The notes beneath the pieces are model-generated. The model searched no databases and had not been told where the DNA came from. It saw nothing but the letters and a program-made list of their open reading frames with translations. The translations under genes were made by a program, and so were the position numbers. From Senimuribacter intestinalis (lineage in GTDB: Bacteria > Bacillota > Clostridia > Peptostreptococcales > Anaerovoracaceae), in the NCBI GenBank assembly GCA_943192975.1, contig CALPCJ010000013.1, positions 1 to 64,000 on the forward strand: DNA of 64,000 nt. Reading direction: 5' to 3'. This document shows positions 58,290-64,000 of the stretch, in pieces; positions within the stretch are counted from its first letter, which is position 1; the number at the start of each line of letters is the position of its first letter.

Positions 58290-58397
58290 GATAATTTCGC
58301 ATAAGGCGTTGTTGCTGCACTCGTCGCATTCGCTACCGTACTTAAGTACGCGGCGCTTCATGCTCCTCCTGCGCGCCTAGCCTTATGCGAAATTATC
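58290..58397. repeat. 108-base inverted-repeat element in the rpsL-rpsG spacer
   Basis: Perfect 18-base ends: GATAATTTCGCATAAGGC (58290-58307) and GCCTTATGCGAAATTATC (58380-58397). The 72-base interior has a central palindrome GTACTTAAGTAC and only partial pairing elsewhere. It would fold into a long RNA hairpin in str mRNA. No transposase is encoded. Looks like a small palindromic (MITE- or REP-like) insertion. On the minus strand a 21-codon frame (MREEHTLAPIISHKARR...) preceded by AGGAG enters the element; probably not a gene. Confidence 0.8.
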
Positions 58398-58726
58398 GGC
58401 GCGAGAGTATGCTCTTCTCTCATGCCACTCCTCTTTCTATAAGGCTTGCCTTATCATTGAAATTACCTGCACAATTGTTCTAACTGATTTTCTAATTGCA
58501 CATTCTCTTCACCCATACGCAAAAGCGCAGGATTACTCTGGAATCGCCCTGCAATTAAATAGGCGTCCAGTCTTACGGGGGTACTCGACTTCCTTCCAAG
58601 GAGCCGCGAGCGCACTTAATATCCTGTCGTACCATGCCAGAGGCTGTACATCCTGCCAGCATCAATATTATATATATTAAGGGCTCTTTCTATTCCCGAT
58701 TCATTCTTTACTTGTAAGAAATATTC
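58398..58726. other. Remaining rpsL-rpsG spacer
   Basis: About 330 bases without a supported gene on either strand between the inverted-repeat element and the rpsL stop. The composition is mixed, with short GC-rich parts (near 58575-58620). Could contain a secondary promoter or a longer insertion of which the inverted repeat is part. Confidence 0.4.
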
Positions 58727-59143
58727 TTATTTCTTCTTAGGTCTCTTAGCACCGTACTTGGAACGAGCCTGATTTCTGTTGTTTACGCCGGCAGTGTCCA
58801 GTGTACCTCTGATGATGTGATAACGCACACCTGGGAGGTCCTTAACTCTTCCGCCTCTAATCAGCACTACGCTGTGTTCCTGCAGGTTGTGACCGATACC
58901 AGGAATATAAGCGGTTACTTCGATACCGTTGGACAGACGTACTCTGGCAACCTTTCTAAGAGCGGAATTCGGCTTCTTAGGGGTTACAGTCTTAACTGAA
59001 GTGCACACGCCTCTCTTCTGTGGTGAGTTGGTGTTAGTTGCTACTCTTCTTAAAGAGTTCATACCCTTACCGAGAGCAGGAGCGGTTGACTTCTTAACAG
59101 AACTGGTTCTGCCCTGACGTACTAATTGGTTAATAGTAGGCAT
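58727..59143 (-). CDS. rpsL: 30S ribosomal protein S12
   Basis: 138 residues; decoding-centre protein. TVTPKKPNSALRKVARVRLS shows the wild-type lysine region where streptomycin-resistance changes occur, and PGVRYHIIRGTLDTAGV is the second conserved loop. SD AAAGGAG. First gene of the str operon. Confidence 0.98.
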   Translation of the reverse strand: MPTINQLVRQGRTSSVKKSTAPALGKGMNSLRRVATNTNSPQKRGVCTSVKTVTPKKPNSALRKVARVRLSNGIEVTAYIPGIGHNLQEHSVVLIRGGRVKDLPGVRYHIIRGTLDTAGVNNRNQARSKYGAKRPKKK

Positions 59144-59185
59144 TCGTTTCTCCTTTCTTTTTAAACTTTATTTTCACAATCAAAC

Positions 59186-59210
59186 TGACCCTAAATCACT
59201 TCTAGGGTCA
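59186..59210 (-). promoter_or_regulatory. Leader hairpin upstream of rpsL
   Basis: TGACCCTA (59186-59193) and TAGGGTCA (59203-59210), in the mRNA leader between promoter and SD. Not followed by a T-run, so possibly a regulatory site. Confidence 0.5.
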
Positions 59211-59232
59211 ATTTCATTCGAAACGCTCTAAT

Positions 59233-59261
59233 ATTTTATCACATATTTTTTCCAAGTGCAA
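59233..59261 (-). promoter_or_regulatory. SigA promoter of the str operon
   Basis: TTGCAC (59256-59261), 17-base spacer, TAAAAT (59233-59238), about 90 bases before the rpsL ATG. Confidence 0.7.
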
Positions 59262-59388
59262 GGAAATTATTCCTGATTTTGCTGCAAATTTAGCCGAAGG
59301 TGTGGGAACAATCTTTGACTTCTAAAAATCTCTATTCCGTTTAGACACACAGGTGAAACCCCTAAAAAGTATATAATGCCATCCACCT

Positions 59389-60282
59389 TCAGTTCAAAGA
59401 AGGATTTACATGAACCATACAATGCTTGATATTCTCATCACTGCGCTCAATCGTCGCATGGACGTCTTCTGCAATCGTATGCGCATTCTTAAGGCTCAGT
59501 TCGCCATCTACCTGAATTTCCACATCTACATACATTTTCGCACCAAATTGTCTCGTCTTGATATCATCAATATCGATCACACCCTGCACATTTTTAATTT
59601 CCTGCTCCATGTTCTGTATGATGCTGTCATCGCAGCTTTTATCCACCATTTTATCCACAGTCTCAAAGAAAATATCTACAGCAATCTTGATAATAAAAAT
59701 ACAAATTACAATACTTGCAATAGGATCCAGAACTGCAAATCCCATACGAGCGCCGGCAATTCCAATCAAACTGCCCACAGAGGAGAATGCATCAGATCTG
59801 TGGTGCCAAGCTTCCGCTTTCAGAGAAACCGAATTGATTTTCCTAGCTGCAATAATCGTATACCAGTACATACCTTCCTTTACAAGGATGGACACCACCG
59901 CCGCTGCAAGCGCAAGGGTTCCGGGCGCTGCAACAGTTGCCCCAGCTCTGATAGAAAGCACCGTTTTTATCCCTGCATATCCAATTGCAATGCCAGCCAG
60001 CACAAGTATATTTGCAAGAAGCAGCGCAATGACACATTCCATTCTTTCATGACCGTAAGGATGCTCCTTATCTGCCTTTTTTCCAGAAAGATGTGCGCCT
60101 AAAATCACCAGTCCTGTGCCCAAAACGTCTGAACCGGAATGGATTGCATCAGAAATCATAGCATGGGAATTGGCAATGACTCCAGCCACCAGCTTGACTG
60201 ACGCCAACAAAATATTCCATACAAGACTCACATTGGAAACACGAATGATTACTTGTTTGGCGTCATCTTTTTTATATTCCAT
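59389..60282 (-). CDS. Cation diffusion facilitator metal exporter
   Basis: 297 residues with six membrane helices and a C-terminal cytoplasmic ferredoxin-like domain (from about 210). Metal-site motifs ISDAIHSGSDVLG (HxxxD) and WHHRSDAFSSV (HxxxD) are visible, and the KEHPYGHERME loop is typical. It exports Zn, Fe, Mn or Co divalent ions. GAGGAG is 9 bases before the ATG. 19 bases downstream of the CyuA-like gene, hence perhaps co-expressed: the desulfidase would release sulfide, which affects metals, as inference. Confidence 0.9.
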   Translation of the reverse strand: MEYKKDDAKQVIIRVSNVSLVWNILLASVKLVAGVIANSHAMISDAIHSGSDVLGTGLVILGAHLSGKKADKEHPYGHERMECVIALLLANILVLAGIAIGYAGIKTVLSIRAGATVAAPGTLALAAAVVSILVKEGMYWYTIIAARKINSVSLKAEAWHHRSDAFSSVGSLIGIAGARMGFAVLDPIASIVICIFIIKIAVDIFFETVDKMVDKSCDDSIIQNMEQEIKNVQGVIDIDDIKTRQFGAKMYVDVEIQVDGELSLKNAHTIAEDVHATIERSDENIKHCMVHVNPSLN

Positions 60283-60301
60283 ACTTTTCAGCTCCTCAAA
60301 A

Positions 60302-61558
60302 TTAATTGGAAATCATCATATTCAATATTTCCGTGTCAGTATTCTTCATCCCTTCTTTTCCCAGTCTCCATATGTTTTCAATGGTCTCCTCAGCGGATTC
60401 TTCAACCAGCCCTTCTCCATCCTGAAATCTGCTGCCATCTATGGCAAGTTCCCTGGCCATAATTGACGCATCTAGGGCAGATGCAATCTTTGCAGCACAG
60501 GATGCTTTCGCACCATCACATACGATACCCGAAACATTTCCCAGGGTGTTGATCACACCATTGGAAATCACATCAAAAGAGTCGTCATACAGAAAACTGA
60601 TACCAGCACCCGCACCGCAGGCAGCCCCCACGACGCCACAAAAAGCTGATAATTTTCCGATCCCTCTTTTGATATGTATTGCTACTAAATTGCTGAGAAT
60701 CAGCGCGCGATACAGCTTTTCATCCGATACACCTAAATATTCTGCGTACTTAACAACGGGAACAGATACGGTGATCCCCTGGTTTCCGCTGCCTGAATTG
60801 ATTACTACCGGCAGTTCACAACCTGCCATTCTGGCATCAGAGCCTGCTGCCGCATATGCCTTTGCAACTTCACGAATCTCATGGTGTCTGTGTTTCAGAA
60901 TGCTTTTTCCCACGTTTGCACCATACTGATTCTTTATGCCCTCTTCAGAAATCGCTTTATTATACTGAATCTGACGGTCTATGTATGGAATCAATTCCGC
61001 AATATCGCCTTCTCTGGCAAAATCATAGATTCCTTTCAGATCCATAATCTTTTCCTCTTCCTCGAAATCATGGAAGGACTCACTTTCGCTTTCGAGAATC
61101 GACTGTCCGTCTCTGGCAACTTTGACAATGTTTGTATGCCATTGCGAAATCACGACCTCCGCACAGTGGGTGCCGTCAGAAATAATCATATCAATGTACA
61201 GATTCTCAACACCCGCAGCCAACTCTACAGAACAGATGCCCTTTTCGAGATACTGAACCATTGTCGCAACCTGTTCTTCCGTAATGCCCTTCAGAACCTC
61301 CAGCTTGTCATCCGGGTTTCCCCACAGTACGCCCAAAAGTGCGCTGGTCTCTATGCCTCTCATATCTTTCGTGGATGGCACAATCACGCCTTTCACATTT
61401 TTGATGATATTTCCGCTGCAGCGAACCAACACCTTCTCCGGAACATTTCCCAGTACTTTTCTGGCGACTGCCCCTGCATATGCAATCGCAATAGGTTCTG
61501 TACACCCCATGGCGGGCATCAGTTCCGTTTCCAATATTCTAATATATGCATTTTTCAT
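60302..61558 (-). CDS. CyuA-like L-cysteine desulfidase / serine dehydratase alpha family
   Basis: 418 residues of the UPF0597/CyuA family, iron-sulfur enzymes splitting L-cysteine to pyruvate, ammonia and sulfide (some act on serine). Start region ILETELMPAMGCTEPIAIAYAGA and the C-terminal SGIVCDGAKASCAAKIASALDA carry the conserved cysteines. The ATG at 61558 is chosen: AAGGAG lies 11 bases upstream, whereas a GTG at 61570 abuts the SD. The activator gene ends between them (stop 61567-61569). A sigma-54-like site lies inside that gene 36 bases ahead of the start. Confidence 0.85.
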   Translation of the reverse strand: MKNAYIRILETELMPAMGCTEPIAIAYAGAVARKVLGNVPEKVLVRCSGNIIKNVKGVIVPSTKDMRGIETSALLGVLWGNPDDKLEVLKGITEEQVATMVQYLEKGICSVELAAGVENLYIDMIISDGTHCAEVVISQWHTNIVKVARDGQSILESESESFHDFEEEEKIMDLKGIYDFAREGDIAELIPYIDRQIQYNKAISEEGIKNQYGANVGKSILKHRHHEIREVAKAYAAAGSDARMAGCELPVVINSGSGNQGITVSVPVVKYAEYLGVSDEKLYRALILSNLVAIHIKRGIGKLSAFCGVVGAACGAGAGISFLYDDSFDVISNGVINTLGNVSGIVCDGAKASCAAKIASALDASIMARELAIDGSRFQDGEGLVEESAEETIENIWRLGKEGMKNTDTEILNMMISN

Positions 61559-61566
61559 ATGTTTGT

Positions 61567-63342
61567 TCACTCCTTCAGTTTTCTATACAATGTCGCAATT
61601 CCGATGCCAAGCGCATCTGCAGCTTTCTGCTTGCCTTCGGTAGTATCACCGTAAACACGGATTGCCTCATCGATATAGGCCTTTTCTACATCCTTCAGCG
61701 GCTTTATCTCTGCCGAATGCTCTATAGAAAATTCTTTTCTCTCACATTTTACACGCGCAGGCAGACTGTCAGGCTCTATCACCCTCCTATTGGAAATGTT
61801 TACGCAGTATTCTACAACATTCTGCAGTTCCCGTACATTCCCCGGCCAGTCGTACGTCTCCAGCATTTTCATCGCTTTTTTGGAAAATCTGCTGATATTT
61901 TTGTTCAGCACTTCATTGTATTTTTTTATAAAGGTATCCACAAGAAAAGGAATGTCACTTTTCCGCTCCCGCAATGCCGGCACATAAATCGGAATCACAT
62001 TAAGACGGTAAAACAGATCTTCTCTGAATGCACCGGACACAATCATCTCTTCAAGATTTCGATTGGTTGCCGCAATAATTCTTATGTCTGTTGCGATATC
62101 AACATTTGAACCGATTCTCTGTATTTTCTTTTCCTGAATGGCACGAAGCAGCTTGGCCTGCAGATGAATCGGAATCTCTCCAACTTCATCGAGAAGCAGA
62201 GTTCCCTTGTTTGCCAATTGAAACTTGCCGATTCTCCCACCCTTTGCCGCGCCGGTGAATGCGCCCTCTTCATACCCAAACAGTTCACTTTCAAGAAGAT
62301 TATCCGGAATTGCTGCACAATTGACAGAAATAAATGGTCCCGCTGATCTTCTGCTTGCATTGTGTATCGCTCTTGCTATGATTTCCTTTCCCGTTCCGCT
62401 TTCTCCCTGAATCAGAACGGTCGATAAGCTGTTGGCAATCTTCTGCGCCTGCATCTTCAGATTCTGAATCGGTTTGCTTTTACCGATCAAATCTTTAAAT
62501 GTCATTTCCGAAGATGCATTGGTGACTCGGTTGATTTCCTCATAATACTTTTCGCTGTCCCGAAAATAAATCACGCTGCCTACCTGTGTGCCCTCATCGT
62601 TGATGGAAACAACCGTAACCATTTCATGGTTGATTTCAGTTTTTCCGTCCGAAAAGGACAGCTCTTTGCTGAAGGTTCCGTTTACGTGGTATAGGCTCTT
62701 CATCAGTTCGCTGCATTCTGCAAGTTGGCGAATATCTGTGATTCTTTCAGGCATCTTCGGTCCGATGCCGAAAAGCTTCCTAAACATCTGATTCCCATAA
62801 ATAATTCTTTCATCGTTATCAATACATACCACTGCACTGCCGATATGGTCGACAACTGCCTGCAGCTGCTTTTTTACAACAGACAGTTCATAGTTTTCCT
62901 GATTTTCGTCCAGCTTACTGATGAGCAGCTCTGACATCTTTGAAATAAAATTCTTCAACTGATCTACGCGTTCTTTTTTATCGCCGGAAAGTCTTTTTTC
63001 TTTGGAATAAAGTGCGATGCACCCTATTACAACGTCATTTTTCAATAAAGGAAAAGCTATGATAGAGTGAATATCACAGGTTCTGAAATTCGCGCACAGG
63101 CTGCATCCCTTTAAAGAATGCTTAATATCCTCGCTGACAATCGTTGTCTTATGTGCCATTGCATTGAGCATAATTGACTGTTTCGTCACAGAAATATCAG
63201 TCAGTTCCGAAGGACTGCTGCAATTGCTGTCACCTAAAAGATTCATCTCATTATCACAGATGACTACCTCTTCGTTGATTACAGATGCAATGGTTTTCGC
63301 CGTTGCGAAAGCATATTCTCTAATGTGCATTAACTCTGTCAT
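61567..63342 (-). CDS. Sigma-54-dependent activator with GAF- and PAS-like sensor domains
   Basis: 591 residues. N-terminal GAF-like segment with a Cys motif (KGCSLCANFRTC, near residue 78) that could bind an iron-sulfur centre or sense redox; PAS-like region (VCIDNDERIIYGNQMFRKLF) near 180; AAA+ with GESGTGKE (near 313), EGAFTGA loop (near 359), LLDEVGE Walker B; and a C-terminal Fis-type helix-turn-helix (KQKAADALGIGIATLYRKL). SD GAGGA before the ATG. Sits between the URO-D gene (17-base gap) and the desulfidase, which are its likely targets. Confidence 0.93.
   Translation of the reverse strand: MTELMHIREYAFATAKTIASVINEEVVICDNEMNLLGDSNCSSPSELTDISVTKQSIMLNAMAHKTTIVSEDIKHSLKGCSLCANFRTCDIHSIIAFPLLKNDVVIGCIALYSKEKRLSGDKKERVDQLKNFISKMSELLISKLDENQENYELSVVKKQLQAVVDHIGSAVVCIDNDERIIYGNQMFRKLFGIGPKMPERITDIRQLAECSELMKSLYHVNGTFSKELSFSDGKTEINHEMVTVVSINDEGTQVGSVIYFRDSEKYYEEINRVTNASSEMTFKDLIGKSKPIQNLKMQAQKIANSLSTVLIQGESGTGKEIIARAIHNASRRSAGPFISVNCAAIPDNLLESELFGYEEGAFTGAAKGGRIGKFQLANKGTLLLDEVGEIPIHLQAKLLRAIQEKKIQRIGSNVDIATDIRIIAATNRNLEEMIVSGAFREDLFYRLNVIPIYVPALRERKSDIPFLVDTFIKKYNEVLNKNISRFSKKAMKMLETYDWPGNVRELQNVVEYCVNISNRRVIEPDSLPARVKCERKEFSIEHSAEIKPLKDVEKAYIDEAIRVYGDTTEGKQKAADALGIGIATLYRKLKE
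61594..61609 (-). promoter_or_regulatory. Possible sigma-54 promoter inside the activator gene 3' end
   Basis: Minus strand TGGCAT, 5 bases, TTGCG, with GG and GC at the needed 10-base distance. It lies within codons for the Fis-type helix (GIGIAT), so coding need could explain the match. Predicted start near 61583, just ahead of the SD of the desulfidase gene. Confidence 0.5.
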
Positions 63343-63359
63343 ACGTCTTCCTCTACATA

Positions 63360-64000
63360 TTATTTACCGTACTTGGTTGCCGCAATTCTCGCAGCCAGGT
63401 AATTTTCAAGTGGTGTATCCTCGTAGATGGTACACCCCGGTCCCAGCATGAATCCAGTTCTGCCTGCCATTTCTACTGCCTCGCGAATATGTCCATATAC
63501 GTTTTGATAGCTAGTTTTGTTGAAATACTGCTCTTCATTAATGCCTCCAATCAGACATTTGTCCGTGTATTTTCTAGCCTCTGCCAAACTCGGTCCCACC
63601 CATCTGTCATGCCAGTTGAGACAGGTGCCCGGGTAGTTTGCAAGTCTTTCAAACATGGACTTCTCTTTTTCCTGTGTAAAGCTATGTACGTGAATTACGT
63701 TGAACCAGGTTCGGTCTGCATATGCACCGATGACTTTCAAATCATACTGCTCACCAAATACATCATACATTTCGTCCGTCATAAATCTGTAGTTTGCAAG
63801 CTGACTTGCAAAGAAAAACCCGCTGACGCCAAGTTTGATGTTTTCGTTTACAAAGGCAATTGTAGTTTCCGTAACCTGCTCCAGCGCACGATGCACCAGT
63901 GTCGGATGCGCTTCGATTTCCTCAAAGAGTTTCTTTTCGCCCAACAGCTTGTACAATGTAGTGATTGGACTGAAAATGGTGTGAATCACCGGCGCCTCAT
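63360..64000 (-). CDS. Uroporphyrinogen decarboxylase family protein, partial
   Basis: The frame is open to the window edge; only the C-terminal about 213 residues are seen. VIHTIFSPITTLYKL, IHVHSFTQEKE and TCLNWHDRWVGPSLAEARKY are typical of URO-D superfamily members that act as methyltransferases (MtaA/CmuA style) or of unknown function, not of heme-pathway HemE. The start lies beyond 64000. It leads an apparent operon with the sigma-54 activator and the CyuA-like gene. Confidence 0.82.
   Translation of the reverse strand, partial: EAPVIHTIFSPITTLYKLLGEKKLFEEIEAHPTLVHRALEQVTETTIAFVNENIKLGVSGFFFASQLANYRFMTDEMYDVFGEQYDLKVIGAYADRTWFNVIHVHSFTQEKEKSMFERLANYPGTCLNWHDRWVGPSLAEARKYTDKCLIGGINEEQYFNKTSYQNVYGHIREAVEMAGRTGFMLGPGCTIYEDTPLENYLAARIAATKYGK

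Noticed and set aside
58356..58421. 21-codon frame MREEHTLAPIISHKARR... in the rpsL-rpsG spacer
   Set aside because: It has an AGGAG ahead but runs through the inverted-repeat element, so it is more likely a by-product of that repeat than a leader peptide.
1..64000. CRISPR arrays, tRNA and rRNA genes, complete IS elements
   Set aside because: No regularly spaced repeats, cloverleaf-like genes, rRNA sequence or intact transposase were seen on reading both strands.

Overview
The window looks like chromosome of a low-to-middle GC Gram-positive anaerobe of the Bacillota, class Clostridia. Indicators are a desulfoferrodoxin-type superoxide reductase, the clostridial gene set (EF-Tu/EF-G str operon, ScpAB, PepV, bactofilins), strong AGGAGG ribosome binding sites, and two sigma-54 activators beside peptide and amino-acid catabolism genes. 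A linear-amide (bile-salt/penicillin V type) hydrolase and many peptide or amino-acid transporters suggest an amino-acid fermenter, possibly from the gut. That habitat, and a placement near the Anaerovoracaceae, are inference. No rRNA, tRNA or CRISPR was seen.

Layout. 0.1-4.1 kb: cell-envelope cluster (polysaccharide deacetylase, two bactofilins, a cysteine-rich PyrK-like flavoprotein, a DD-carboxypeptidase). 4.1-18.5 kb: peptide catabolism block with dipeptidase PepV, an M29-like protein, a sigma-54 activator, a five-gene dipeptide/oligopeptide ABC transporter, an M55 D-aminopeptidase, an NCS1 permease and its PucR-type regulator. Near-consensus sigma-54 promoters precede both the transporter operon and the D-aminopeptidase, which ties them to the adjacent activator. 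18.5-29.3 kb: accessory and decayed region with an integrase remnant, two HTH-Fic proteins each with a repeat-rich promoter, a broken ICE-type sigma factor, other gene fragments, a GC-rich pabABC operon behind a structured leader, and a run of truncated genes (hybrid kinase, RidA, flavodoxin).

29.3-44 kb: housekeeping and stress genes: aldo/keto reductase, zinc-dependent phospholipase C-like protein, an ABC-F ATPase with one degenerate nucleotide site, superoxide reductase, a heterodimeric ABC exporter, a choloylglycine-hydrolase-family enzyme, shikimate kinase, BrnQ, a split ThrE exporter and PgeF. 44-53.5 kb: a tightly overlapping operon mtnA-eamA-eamA-scpA-scpB-CpXC, a cold-shock gene behind an attenuator-like hairpin, two paralogous lytic transglycosylases with tandem CTTAAGAA repeats, a PhzF protein and an ATP-grasp protein with a duplicated N-terminal module.

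54-64 kb: the str operon (rpsL, rpsG, fusA, tuf), unusual for a 456-base rpsL-rpsG spacer holding a 108-base inverted-repeat element. Then comes a likely operon running from a URO-D family protein (cut by the window edge) through a second sigma-54 activator and a CyuA-like cysteine desulfidase to a CDF metal exporter. A third sigma-54-like site lies inside the 3' end of that activator gene, just ahead of the desulfidase. The most coherent new hypotheses are the sigma-54 peptide/D-amino-acid regulon and the two self-regulated HTH-Fic genes.
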